DNA of 64,000 nucleotides from an uncultured Eubacterium sp. (GTDB lineage Bacteria; Bacillota; Clostridia; Oscillospirales; Acutalibacteraceae). Made by a program: the position numbers and the translations under genes. Positions 34,098 through 42,942 of the stretch are shown piece by piece (position 1 is the first letter of the stretch; the number at the start of each line of letters is the position of its first letter). The stretch covers positions 24,507 through 88,506 of the forward strand of contig CALWID010000005.1 in assembly GCA_944380635.1 (NCBI GenBank), given 5' to 3'. Under the pieces are notes generated by a model. That model was not told the DNA's origin, did not search any database, and saw only the letters and a program-made list of their open reading frames with translations.

Positions 34098-34832
34098 ATG
34101 TCAGATGAATATAAAGAAATTGCCGAAAATACCGAAAACGGCGGTTCAAAAAAGAAAAAAATTATAATAGGCGTTGTAATCGCCATTGTTGTATGCGCGG
34201 TTATAGCGGTTGTTTGTGCGCTCACTTTCGGCGGGAATGAAAAAGATTATACCGATACTCCGGTAAATCCCGAAACCACTTCGGAACTTACCCCGGGTAT
34301 TGAAAACGGCGTGTTTGTAGGCGGAAATGACGCGGCTCAGTCCGGCTTAGAAGACGGCGGCAGTGATTCCCAGCAGTCCGCCGGCGGCTCCGGCTCAGGC
34401 GGCAGTTCGTCCTCCGGCAGTCAAAGCGGCGGCTCAGGTTCAGCGGGCGGCTCAGGCAGTTCCGGAAATTCAAGCAGTTCAGGCGGTTCCGGCAGTTCAG
34501 GAAATTCCGGAAATTCAGGCAGTCAGGGTGAAAGTGATTCTCCAAGACAAGTTCAAATAAGCATAACTCTGCCGAATGACGGAAATACTGCGGATAAACT
34601 GTTTATTTATGTAAACGGCAAACTTGTAAACGATGAGGGAGTGGACTGCACTCTTAACGGAAGCACATTTACCTTTATTACATCTGAAAGTTATGAAGGC
34701 GTAGTTACCGTTGAGGCAAGACTTCAGAATTACGGCACAAGCGCAAAGCAGACTTCTACCGAAACAGGCTCTTCTGTTTCGTTCTCACTTCCGCTTGACA
34801 GTTCAGAGGAAAATTATGCTTCTAATATCTAA
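34098..34832 (+). CDS. Membrane-anchored protein with Ser/Gly linker
   Basis: A 244-residue protein, family not recognised. Residues 1-17 are charged; residues 18-42 form one transmembrane helix (IIIGVVIAIVVCAVIAVVCA); residues 85-150 are low-complexity Ser/Gly/Gln (GSGGSSSSGSQ and similar), a flexible linker of about 65 residues; the last 90 residues are a beta-rich domain (IYVNGKLVNDEGVDCTL, VVTVEARLQNYGTSAKQ). The topology puts the C-terminal domain outside the cell. ATG follows GAGGT. It is probably co-transcribed with nadE, and a terminator follows. Confidence 0.82.
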   Translation: MSDEYKEIAENTENGGSKKKKIIIGVVIAIVVCAVIAVVCALTFGGNEKDYTDTPVNPETTSELTPGIENGVFVGGNDAAQSGLEDGGSDSQQSAGGSGSGGSSSSGSQSGGSGSAGGSGSSGNSSSSGGSGSSGNSGNSGSQGESDSPRQVQISITLPNDGNTADKLFIYVNGKLVNDEGVDCTLNGSTFTFITSESYEGVVTVEARLQNYGTSAKQTSTETGSSVSFSLPLDSSEENYASNI

Positions 34833-34867
34833 CAGCATTTAAAATTGAATAGTTTGTTTTGAAATTT

Positions 34868-34900
34868 CCCGCCGCGCGTTTGTGTTCGGCGGGCTTTTTT
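34868..34900 (+). terminator. Terminator after nadE unit
   Basis: CCCGCCG-(12)-CGGCGGG followed by CTTTTTT. Confidence 0.9.
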
Positions 34901-34995
34901 GCTCTTAAAACGCTTTCGGAATATAAACAGGCTGTTTTATGCGTTTTATACAATTAAACCCAAAATAAAATATTATTAAATATTTAAAATGTTTA

Positions 34996-35024
34996 TTGAA
35001 TTATCAGTATTCTTGTGTTAAAAT
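34996..35024 (+). promoter_or_regulatory. PFOR promoter
   Basis: TTGAAT at 34,996-35,001, 17-base spacer, TAAAAT at 35,019-35,024. A start near 35,031 gives a leader of about 135 bases. Between the preceding terminator and this promoter the DNA is AT-rich with no gene. Confidence 0.78.
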
Positions 35025-35030
35025 AGGTGC

Positions 35031-35166
35031 GGACTGAAAAGGGCGAGGTGCGCCCTTTTCTATGGGGAGAGTTGTTAAGGTGATTTGCGCCGTGTTTTGG
35101 TGCGTCTCCCGTGTGTCTGAATTTGCAAATTATGAACATTATTGTTCCAGGAGGTAATTTTTAGCA
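35031..35166 (+). promoter_or_regulatory. Structured 5' leader of PFOR gene
   Basis: Two hairpins can form: AAAAGGGCG/CGCCCTTTT (35,037-35,059, perfect 9-bp stem) and GGGAGA (35,065-35,070) with TCTCCC (35,105-35,110), enclosing GGTGATTTGCGCC. GGAGG near 35,151 is the ribosome site, about 12 bases before ATG. It matches no riboswitch class I recognise. Confidence 0.5.
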
Positions 35167-38100
35167 ATGTTAAAAAGAAAAAAGAAAACGATGGACGGTA
35201 ATAACGCCGCTGCTCATGTTTCTTATGCGTTTACCGAAGTAGCAGCAATTTACCCCATCACTCCGTCATCCGTAATGGCGGAAGTAACGGATGTTCTTTC
35301 ATCTCAGAACGCCAAAAACATTTTCGGCCAGAATGTAAGAGTTCAGGAAATGGAATCAGAAGGCGGCGCTGCCGGCGCTGTTCACGGCTCTCTTTCCGCA
35401 GGCGCTCTTACAACTACTTACACAGCGTCCCAGGGTCTTCTTCTTATGATTCCGAATATGTATAAGATTGCCGGCGAACTTCTTTCATCGGTTATCCATG
35501 TATCCGCTCGCTGCGTATCATCTCACGCTCTTAATATTTTCGGCGACCATTCAGATATCTATGCCTGCCGCCAAACAGGTTATGCAATGCTTTGCTCAAA
35601 TAACCCGCAGGAAGTTATGGACCTCGGCGCCGTAGCGCATCTTTCAACTCTTAAGAGTTCCGTTCCTTTCCTTCATTTCTTTGACGGTTTCCGTACTTCC
35701 CACGAAATCCAGAAGATAGAAGTTTGGGATTATGACGACCTTAAAGATATGGTTGATATGGATGATGTTAAGCGCTTCAGAGAGCATGCTCTTAATCCTG
35801 AGCATCCCACTCTTCGCGGCTCTGCCGAAAACTCTGATATATTCTTCCAGCACAGAGAGGCAAGCAATAAATATTATAATAACGCCGTTGAAACCACTGT
35901 TATGTATATGAACATGGTTAATGAAAAAATCGGCACTGATTATAAACCGTTTAACTATTACGGCGCGCCGGATGCGGAAAATATTATTATCGCTATGGGC
36001 TCTGTTTGCGATACTATCGCAGAAACAGTTGATTACCTCAATGCAAAGGGCGCCAAGACCGGTCTTGTAAAAGTACATCTTTACAGACCTTTCTCTGCAA
36101 AATATCTGCTTGATGTAATTCCGTCAACAGTAAAGAAGATTTCTGTTATAGACAGAACTAAAGAGCCCGGCTCAATCGGCGAGCCTCTTTACCTTGATGT
36201 TATCGCCGCGTTCAAAGGCTCTCAGTTTGAGACTACTCCTGTTTACCACGGCCGTTACGGACTCGGCTCAAAAGATACCGTTCCTGCTCATATCATTGCA
36301 ATCTACAATAATATGACATCAAATGAGCCTAAGGAAGTATTCACCGTCGGCATTACAGATGATGTTACAAATCTTTCTCTTGAAATAGGCGAGAATGTTG
36401 ATACAACTCCCGCAGGCACAACAAGTTGTAAATTCTGGGGTCTCGGCTCAGACGGCACAGTCGGCGCAAATAAAGACTCCATTAAGATTATCGGCGATAA
36501 TACCGATAAATACGCTCAGGGCTATTTCTTCTATGATTCAAAGAAATCAGGCGGTATAACCGTATCTCACCTTCGTTTCGGAGACAGCCCTATCACTTCA
36601 ACTTATCTTATTAATAAGGCAAACTTTGTTGCCTGCCACTGCCCGTCATATGTAACAAAGTATGATATGGTTCAGGATCTTGTTCCCGGCGGCACATTCC
36701 TTCTTAACTGCATTTGGTCTCCGGAGGAACTTGACGAGCACCTTCCCGCATCTATGAAGAGATATATCGCTAATAACGATATTAACTTCTACATAATCAA
36801 CGGTATCAAGATTGCAGAGGAAGTCGGCCTTGCGGGCAGAGCGTCAACTATTCTTCAGTCCGCTTTCTTCACTATCTCCGGAATCCTTCCTGTTGATAAG
36901 GCTATCGAACTTATGAAAGCAAAGGCAACAGCCAAATTCTCCAAAAAGGGCGATGCTGTTGTTGCCGCTAACCATCAGGGTATAGACAGAGGCTCAAAGG
37001 AAGTTATTAAAGTAGATGTTCCTGAAAGTTGGAAAACAGCCGTTGACGAGGAAAAAGAACTTGTTGTTAATACTGACCGTCCTGAAATGAAGAAATTTGT
37101 TAAGGACATTCTTGATCCTGTTGACCATCAGAAAGGCGATTCAATCCCTGTTTCCAAGTTTGTTGATATGGCAGACGGCGTATATCCGCAGGGCTCATCA
37201 GCATTTGAAAAGCGCGGTATTGCAGTAGATGTTCCTGAATGGGAGCCTACCTCATGCGCTCAGTGCAACAGATGCGCAATGGTTTGCCCGCATGCTGTAA
37301 TCCGTCCTGTTGCCCTTACGGCAGATGAACTTGCAGCCGCTCCCGCAAACACCAAAGCGGTTGATCTTAAAGTGCCTAAGGATTCAGGTCTTAAATACGC
37401 AATCATTATTTCTACTCTGGACTGCACCGGTTGTGCTTCCTGCGCAAATGTTTGTCCTACAAAGTCGCTTACAATGAAGCCAATCGCTTCTCAGATGGAC
37501 AGCCAACCTGTATTTGACGCTCTTTGCGATACAGACCCGAAACCGGAAGTTGCTTCAGATAAAACTATCGTTTCAACACAGTATCTCAAGCCTTATCTTG
37601 AGTTCTCCGGCGCTTGCGCAGGCTGCGGTGAAACTCCTTATGCAAAACTTGCCACACAACTTTACGGCGATAAGATGTATATTGCAAACGCAACAGGATG
37701 TTCTTCAATCTGGGGCGGCTCGGCTCCTTCAACTCCTTATACCGTAGATAAGAACGGCAACGGCCCGGCATGGTCTAACTCATTGTTTGAAGATAATGCT
37801 GAATTCGGTCTCGGTATGTTCCTTGCTCAGTCTCAGATTCGCGCAAGGCTTGCAAAAGACGCTCTTGCTCTTAAAGATACAAGCGTTGGTGATAAAGTAC
37901 AGGCTTATCTTGATACATTTAATTCTACCCGCGGCAATGACGCTCCCGCAAAAGAACTTATTGCCGCTCTTGAAAGCACCGAGTTTGAGGGCGCTGAAAA
38001 AGAGGCTGCCAAGGACTTCCTTAAGGATAAGAGTTACGCGGCTAAGAAGAGCCAGTGGATATTCGGCGGCGACGGCTGGGCATATGATATAGGCTTTGGC

Positions 38101-38706
38101 GGACTTGACCATGTTCTTGCTCAGAATCAGGATGTAAATGTTCTTGTATTCGATACTGAAGTTTATTCTAATACAGGCGGTCAGGCTTCAAAGGCTACTC
38201 CTACGGGCGCAGTTGCTCAGTTTGCGGCTTCAGGTAAGATAACCAAGAAGAAAGACCTTGCCAAAATGCTTATGTCTTACGGTTATATCTATGTTGCTCA
38301 GGTTGCTATGGGCGCGGATTACAATCAGTGCCTTAAAGCGTTTAAAGAGGCAGAGGCTTATAACGGCCCTTCAATCATCATCTGCTATGCTCCATGTATA
38401 AACCACGGTATTAAAATGCCGTTCAACCAGGCAGAGCAGAAGAAAGCAGTTGCTGCAGGTTACTGGAATCTGTTCAGATATAACCCGGCTCTTGCAGAAG
38501 AGGGCAAGAATCCGTTCAGCCTTGATTCAAAGGCTCCCACTTCGGATTATATTGAGTTCATCAACGGTGAAACTCGTTACTCTTCACTTAGAAGAAGTTT
38601 CCCCGAAAGAGCGGATAAGTTGTTCAATATCGCTGCTGATAACGCGGTTGCTAAGTACAACGATCTTCTTCGCACTGTTGAGTATTACGCTCCGAAAAAA
38701 GACTGA
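35167..38706 (+). CDS. nifJ: Pyruvate:ferredoxin oxidoreductase
   Basis: A 1179-residue single-chain enzyme that oxidises pyruvate to acetyl-CoA and CO2 while reducing ferredoxin or flavodoxin, central to anaerobic fermentation. Domain I begins with AAIYPITPSSVMAEV and EGGAAGAVHGS; the gamma-like region follows to about 630; the ferredoxin domain has CAQCNRCAMVCPH (about 697) and CTGCASCANVCPT (about 752); the TPP domain has CAGCGETPYAKL (about 816) and GDGWAYDIGFGGLDHVLAQ (about 968), then VYSNTGGQASKATPTG. Start ATG has a wide 12-base spacing from GGAGG; the later ATG at 35,191 would also keep the fold. Codon use is unusually rich in C-ending and AAG codons compared with neighbours, as expected of a highly expressed gene. 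Confidence 0.97.
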   Translation: MLKRKKKTMDGNNAAAHVSYAFTEVAAIYPITPSSVMAEVTDVLSSQNAKNIFGQNVRVQEMESEGGAAGAVHGSLSAGALTTTYTASQGLLLMIPNMYKIAGELLSSVIHVSARCVSSHALNIFGDHSDIYACRQTGYAMLCSNNPQEVMDLGAVAHLSTLKSSVPFLHFFDGFRTSHEIQKIEVWDYDDLKDMVDMDDVKRFREHALNPEHPTLRGSAENSDIFFQHREASNKYYNNAVETTVMYMNMVNEKIGTDYKPFNYYGAPDAENIIIAMGSVCDTIAETVDYLNAKGAKTGLVKVHLYRPFSAKYLLDVIPSTVKKISVIDRTKEPGSIGEPLYLDVIAAFKGSQFETTPVYHGRYGLGSKDTVPAHIIAIYNNMTSNEPKEVFTVGITDDVTNLSLEIGENVDTTPAGTTSCKFWGLGSDGTVGANKDSIKIIGDNTDKYAQGYFFYDSKKSGGITVSHLRFGDSPITSTYLINKANFVACHCPSYVTKYDMVQDLVPGGTFLLNCIWSPEELDEHLPASMKRYIANNDINFYIINGIKIAEEVGLAGRASTILQSAFFTISGILPVDKAIELMKAKATAKFSKKGDAVVAANHQGIDRGSKEVIKVDVPESWKTAVDEEKELVVNTDRPEMKKFVKDILDPVDHQKGDSIPVSKFVDMADGVYPQGSSAFEKRGIAVDVPEWEPTSCAQCNRCAMVCPHAVIRPVALTADELAAAPANTKAVDLKVPKDSGLKYAIIISTLDCTGCASCANVCPTKSLTMKPIASQMDSQPVFDALCDTDPKPEVASDKTIVSTQYLKPYLEFSGACAGCGETPYAKLATQLYGDKMYIANATGCSSIWGGSAPSTPYTVDKNGNGPAWSNSLFEDNAEFGLGMFLAQSQIRARLAKDALALKDTSVGDKVQAYLDTFNSTRGNDAPAKELIAALESTEFEGAEKEAAKDFLKDKSYAAKKSQWIFGGDGWAYDIGFGGLDHVLAQNQDVNVLVFDTEVYSNTGGQASKATPTGAVAQFAASGKITKKKDLAKMLMSYGYIYVAQVAMGADYNQCLKAFKEAEAYNGPSIIICYAPCINHGIKMPFNQAEQKKAVAAGYWNLFRYNPALAEEGKNPFSLDSKAPTSDYIEFINGETRYSSLRRSFPERADKLFNIAADNAVAKYNDLLRTVEYYAPKKD

Positions 38707-38775
38707 TTCAGCAAATTGTATAAGAATTGACAATAATTCTCAGCCATTTGTTGAAATAATATGTTAAAATTAACG

Positions 38776-38806
38776 AAACGGGACTTCACAAGAAGCCCCG
38801 TTTTTG
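38776..38806 (+). terminator. Terminator after PFOR
   Basis: AAACGGGACTTC-ACAA-GAAGCCCCGTTT (stem with one bulge) followed by TTG. Confidence 0.85.
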
Positions 38807-39118
38807 TTATAATTAAATATCATGATACAAAATAGCAATAACGCGGATTTACCTTTATCTGCGTTAATACTGCGCTTTATCAAACTGCCGGAATCCATAT
38901 TTGTATTAGGCCGTTAACGCTGTTCGTCAATTATGAACAGAATTTTCTTATTGCGCTTATGCTGTGCAAATGGATTAATCGGTATTTGGGTTATGATTAT
39001 ATTTTATGTTGCCGCAAAACTTTTGCCGGTTAGGCAAAGGATATAAAATAATACTGCATATTAAAATACGGCATTGCCGAATTTTGCAATAATCAGGATT
39101 TAAAAAAGAGTGGTTTAT
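38807..39118. other. Gene-free region before AraC regulator
   Basis: About 310 bases with no convincing reading frame. It holds an inverted repeat TAACGCGGAT/ATCTGCGTTA (38,839-38,866, one mismatch) and a hairpin CTTTTGCC-GGTTA-GGCAAAGG (39,020-39,040). Either could be an operator. No consensus promoter is obvious; TATAAAATAA near 39,042 may be a -10 element. Confidence 0.5.
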
Positions 39119-39934
39119 ATGTTTGAAAACCTAAAAAAAATATCTGTTCCTGTTCCCGGGGAGATAAGTAAAAAGCCGCTTTCTGTTAATTTGGTTGGGG
39201 AAACAATTTGCGATGAAAAATTTGACATCAGAAGGGAATGCAGCGACCTTATTTCTCTTGAATACATAGTTGACGGAAGCGGAACTCTTGAAATAAACGG
39301 CCAAACCCTTAAACCGGAAAAAGGCGATGTTTTCTTTCTGCCTTTGGGAAGCCGTCATCATTATTATTCACAAAAGGAAAACGCTTGGCATAAGTACTTT
39401 ATTTCTTTTTACGGAAAAATGGCTGACGCGCTTATAGAAAATTATCTGCCTGAAAATACTTATCTTTTTAAAGGCGCGTTTCTTGAAAAAAATTTCCGCA
39501 GGGTATTTGATATTGCCTTTAATACGGAAAGCCTTGCCGAAACCGAGCAGCTTATAGGCGTTGAATTATTTAAGATTTTTTCTTCTCTGTATGAGAAGCG
39601 AACTGTTGAACAACTTGATTTTGCGGATAAGATTAAAAGAAATATTGATAATCATCTTGATGATGAATTCAGCCTTGATACCGTGTGCAAAAGTTTGAAT
39701 TATTCAAAAAATCATATTATAAATGTTTTTTACGAAAAATTCGGCAAAACACCGTATCAGTATTATCTTGAGAGTAAAATCAGTTTGGCAAAGGATTATC
39801 TTCTTAATACAAATCTTACCGTTTCAGAAATATCCGTGGCGCTGTCTTATTCAAATCCACAATATTTTTCGCTTTGCTTTAAAAAAATGACGGGATATTC
39901 GCCGCGAAATTTCAGATTAAATGCAAAAATGTGA
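39119..39934 (+). CDS. AraC family transcriptional regulator
   Basis: A 271-residue regulator with an N-terminal cupin (about 35-120, LEINGQTLKPEKGDVFFLPL then GSRHHYYS) that senses a small molecule, and a C-terminal pair of helix-turn-helix motifs (about 172-270: FSLDTVCKSLNYSKNHIINV, then VSEISVALSYSNPQYFSLCF and KKMTGYSPRNFR). ATG at 39,119 lies 9 bases after AAAAGAG; a GTG three codons earlier is possible. It probably controls the phosphoesterase and GPH transporter genes immediately downstream. Confidence 0.92.
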   Translation: MFENLKKISVPVPGEISKKPLSVNLVGETICDEKFDIRRECSDLISLEYIVDGSGTLEINGQTLKPEKGDVFFLPLGSRHHYYSQKENAWHKYFISFYGKMADALIENYLPENTYLFKGAFLEKNFRRVFDIAFNTESLAETEQLIGVELFKIFSSLYEKRTVEQLDFADKIKRNIDNHLDDEFSLDTVCKSLNYSKNHIINVFYEKFGKTPYQYYLESKISLAKDYLLNTNLTVSEISVALSYSNPQYFSLCFKKMTGYSPRNFRLNAKM

Positions 39935-40038
39935 TAATTTATATTCTTTTTGTGATAAATTCCAAAGAAAAAATGTATATTGTGTGATATTTTATTATAA
40001 GGAAAATTTATATCATTTTTTTGAAAGAAGTGGTTAAT

Positions 40039-41397
40039 TTGGAAAATCTTTCATTTTATCTTGTTACTGACACGCATTATTATGATACTTCATTCAGCGC
40101 AAGCGGACCCGCTTATGAAAGAAGGAGCCGCACAGACCAAAAATGCGTGGCTGAAACCGCTGCGGTTATTGACGCAGGCTTTGCCAAAATAGCGGCTGAT
40201 AAGGATACAAATATAATTCTTATCCCGGGCGACCTTGTTTACCGCGGTGAATATAAAAGCCATATCGGTTTCAGGGATAGGCTTTATAAACTTAAAGAGC
40301 AGGGCAAAAGAATTTATCTTACAACCGCCCGCCACGATTACGGCGGCAACCCCGTTGAATTTGTCGGCGAGGAAGAGATACCCGTTGAGGAAATGAAAAG
40401 GGAAGACCTGCGTGATTTTTACAGGGATTTCGGGTTTGACGAGGCAATTTCCGAGCATAAGGAATCAATGTCTTATGTTGTTCAGTTGCAGCCGGGATAC
40501 AGATTGCTTGCCCTTAACTGCGACGGCGATTGCGAGGATTTCAGAGGGCTTTGGGATAACCAAATGCAGTGGGCGCTTGAAGAAATTAAAAAAGCGCACG
40601 AGGCCGGCGATTACATATTTGCTATAATGCATTACCCCCTGCTTCCGTTTTCGCCCGTTATGAATTTTATTGACGACGCTAAAATTACAGACTGGGAAAA
40701 ACGCGCAAACGAGTTTGCAGACGCCGGTTTGAATCTCATTTTCACAGGGCATATGCACGCTCAGGCGCTTACTCAATATACAACTAAAAACGGCAACACA
40801 ATAACGGATATTCAAACAGGCTGCTTTGTGGGCTGCCCGTGCGCGTACCGCCGTGTAGTTATGGACGATAAAAATATTACCGTTAAATCCTTTACAATAG
40901 AGGATTTTGACTGGGATAAGGGCGGCAGAACCGCCGCGGAGTATTTTCAGTGGCGGTTTGACAGAATGGTGCTTGATATCGTAAACGCAATGGCTGATGA
41001 TTTTGCTTTCTTTACAAGACTTTTCGGCGGCCCCGAAAAGAATAAAAAGTTAAAAATACCGGTAACTGTTGCCGGCAGAATTCTGAATAAACTTACGCTC
41101 GGCGGTATCGGCAGATTATTCTGCTTTAAGGTTGATGATTCAATAAAACACAGATTGTTTAAAGATACAATCGTGGAACTTGTGCGCAATATTTTTGTCG
41201 GAAACGAGCCTTATGTAAAAGGCACGCCGATGTATAACGCAGTGTCAAAACTGTTTGACAGGCTTTCGCCGGTGCTGAAACCGGTTCAGAAAAAATTAGG
41301 TAAAAAACAGCCGCTGCTTTCCGATTTAAAAGGCTTTATGTTATCAACAATAGGTGATGAAAAGCAAATGGATTACAACGCTGTTTTGAAAAAATAA
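40039..41397 (+). CDS. Metallophosphoesterase
   Basis: A 452-residue calcineurin-like phosphoesterase without signal peptide. Metal-site motifs are TDTHYYDT, LIPGDLVYRGEY, IMHYPLLPF and FTGHMHAQ; the usual GNHD/E is replaced by TTARHDYGG, so the family asparagine ligand is absent. A C-terminal extension (about 300-452) is helical and unassigned. No ATG exists near the N-terminus. TTG at 40,039 is favoured because AAGAAGTGG lies 5 bases upstream; TTG at 40,021 and GTG at 40,030 are alternatives. It is followed 18 bases later by a sugar symporter, so the pair probably handles one substrate. Confidence 0.86.
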   Translation: MENLSFYLVTDTHYYDTSFSASGPAYERRSRTDQKCVAETAAVIDAGFAKIAADKDTNIILIPGDLVYRGEYKSHIGFRDRLYKLKEQGKRIYLTTARHDYGGNPVEFVGEEEIPVEEMKREDLRDFYRDFGFDEAISEHKESMSYVVQLQPGYRLLALNCDGDCEDFRGLWDNQMQWALEEIKKAHEAGDYIFAIMHYPLLPFSPVMNFIDDAKITDWEKRANEFADAGLNLIFTGHMHAQALTQYTTKNGNTITDIQTGCFVGCPCAYRRVVMDDKNITVKSFTIEDFDWDKGGRTAAEYFQWRFDRMVLDIVNAMADDFAFFTRLFGGPEKNKKLKIPVTVAGRILNKLTLGGIGRLFCFKVDDSIKHRLFKDTIVELVRNIFVGNEPYVKGTPMYNAVSKLFDRLSPVLKPVQKKLGKKQPLLSDLKGFMLSTIGDEKQMDYNAVLKK

Positions 41398-41415
41398 TTA
41401 AAAGGGGTAATTTTT

Positions 41416-42852
41416 ATGGGCAATGCTGTTGCGCCTGCGTCAACGCAGGAACAAAGGTATGTAAAAATAAAAGAATTTGTGCTGTATCTTTGCGCAGTAT
41501 TCTTTTATACGAATATGACGGGTATGATAGGCTCTTACAGAAGCGCATATCTTGTTAATGTTCTTAGATTAACGGAAAATCAGGTGTCGCTGTTTAACAC
41601 ACTTGTTAATATTATTCCGTTTGTACTTAATTTCTTTATTACAATGTATATAGACGGCAGACATCCCGGCAAACTCGGTAAATTCCGCCCGCTTATATTT
41701 GCGGTCGCCATTCCGTGCGGCGTGCTTCTTGTGCTCAGTTTCTGGGCGCCGCCTGCTCTGTCCGGAAATCTGCTGCTTGTTTATGTAACAACTATCGCCG
41801 TGCTGTGGGCGGCGGTAACGAATTTCGGCGATTCTTTAAATAAAGTTGCTTTTGTTCTTACGCCGAATCTTAAGGAAAGAGATACAGTAATCTCTTTCAG
41901 AAGTATTTGTTCCGCGGTCGGCAATTCCGCTCCGCTCGTTATCGTGCTTGTTATCGGCCTTATTTGGAAAGATGAGGGCACCCAGTATATTATCGGCGCG
42001 GCTTTGTGCGGCGCCATAGGCACTATTCTTATGCTTGTCGGCACAAAGGCAATCAGAGAGCGCGTTAATTACAGCAATGATAAGAAAAATCCGCTTATCG
42101 GCATTAAAGATGTGCTTGTCAATAAATACGCATGGGTTATCATCTTCTCTGAATTTCTTAAAAATTTCAGGCAGATTGCCACTTATATGGGCGTTTTTAT
42201 GGCGGCGGCTCTTCTCGGCAGCACAAGCCAGTACCTTTGGTTCGGTCTGCCCACGGGAATCGGCACGGCAGTCGGAATGCTTATTATAAACTTCCTGCTT
42301 AAAAAATTCAATTCAAAAGTGCTTTATATAGCCAGCGGTATTTACTCCGTTTGCATAAACGGCGTTGCTTTTGCGGTCGGTTATATTTATTTCAACAACC
42401 CAAGCACCGTGCTGCAAATCCTGTTTATTTTCTTCCTGTTCCTTATCGGCTTGCAGTTCGGCGCGTCCAATCTGCTTCCCAGTATGTTCCAGGCGGATGT
42501 GCTTGAGGATATTGAAGTTAAAACGGGTAAAAGGCTTGACGCCACATTGCCGTTTGTTATCGGTATCTTTACAATGATAAGCGGCACTATCGCGCAGGCG
42601 CTCGCTCCTATCATCCTTTACGGCGATAATTCCATTATAGGCTATATTCAGCCGTCAGACCTTGTTGCTGAGCCTGAGCAGAGCCTTCAAACAAAGATTA
42701 TGCTTTTGTTCTTCTACACCGTTTTCCACGGCATTATGATGTTCCTTGCAGGCGTTCCGTTCTTCTTCTATAAGCTCACCGGTAAACGCAAGGAAGAAGT
42801 CCACGAAAAAGTTCTTGAAATGAGAGCCGAATATGATAATAATCAGCAGTAA
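41416..42852 (+). CDS. GPH-family sugar symporter (MFS)
   Basis: A 478-residue transporter with 12 hydrophobic helices. The loop sequence IDGRHPGKLGKFRPLIF after TM2 corresponds to the conserved D-x(n)-GKxRP loop of glycoside-pentoside-hexuronide:cation symporters (MelB type), which import sugars with Na+ or H+. FGDSLNKVAFVLTPNLKERD after TM4 also fits. Ribosome site AAAGGGG. With the AraC regulator and phosphoesterase it makes a three-gene unit; the substrate is unknown. Confidence 0.9.
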   Translation: MGNAVAPASTQEQRYVKIKEFVLYLCAVFFYTNMTGMIGSYRSAYLVNVLRLTENQVSLFNTLVNIIPFVLNFFITMYIDGRHPGKLGKFRPLIFAVAIPCGVLLVLSFWAPPALSGNLLLVYVTTIAVLWAAVTNFGDSLNKVAFVLTPNLKERDTVISFRSICSAVGNSAPLVIVLVIGLIWKDEGTQYIIGAALCGAIGTILMLVGTKAIRERVNYSNDKKNPLIGIKDVLVNKYAWVIIFSEFLKNFRQIATYMGVFMAAALLGSTSQYLWFGLPTGIGTAVGMLIINFLLKKFNSKVLYIASGIYSVCINGVAFAVGYIYFNNPSTVLQILFIFFLFLIGLQFGASNLLPSMFQADVLEDIEVKTGKRLDATLPFVIGIFTMISGTIAQALAPIILYGDNSIIGYIQPSDLVAEPEQSLQTKIMLLFFYTVFHGIMMFLAGVPFFFYKLTGKRKEEVHEKVLEMRAEYDNNQQ

Positions 42853-42896
42853 TCATTTGATTATGTAACGCTTATTAATTAAATCTGGGCGCAAAA

Positions 42897-42937
42897 AACC
42901 GGCTTTGCCGAAATGGCAGAGCCGGTTAAATTTTGTG
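42897..42937. terminator. Bidirectional terminator
   Basis: AACCGGCTTTGCC and GGCAGAGCCGGTT pair over 12-13 bp around GAAAT, flanked by A and T runs. It lies between the convergent symporter and lepB. Confidence 0.85.
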
Positions 42938-42942
42938 CTTTT

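Noticed and set aside
34330-34540. Tandem DNA repeat or CRISPR-like array
   Set aside because: The repetitive TCC/GGC pattern is the codons of a Ser/Gly linker inside a protein-coding frame; there are no spacers or palindromic repeats.
35031-35166. A known riboswitch upstream of PFOR
   Set aside because: The conserved cores of TPP, FMN, SAM, cobalamin and glycine classes that I know by sequence are not present; kept only as an unassigned structured leader.
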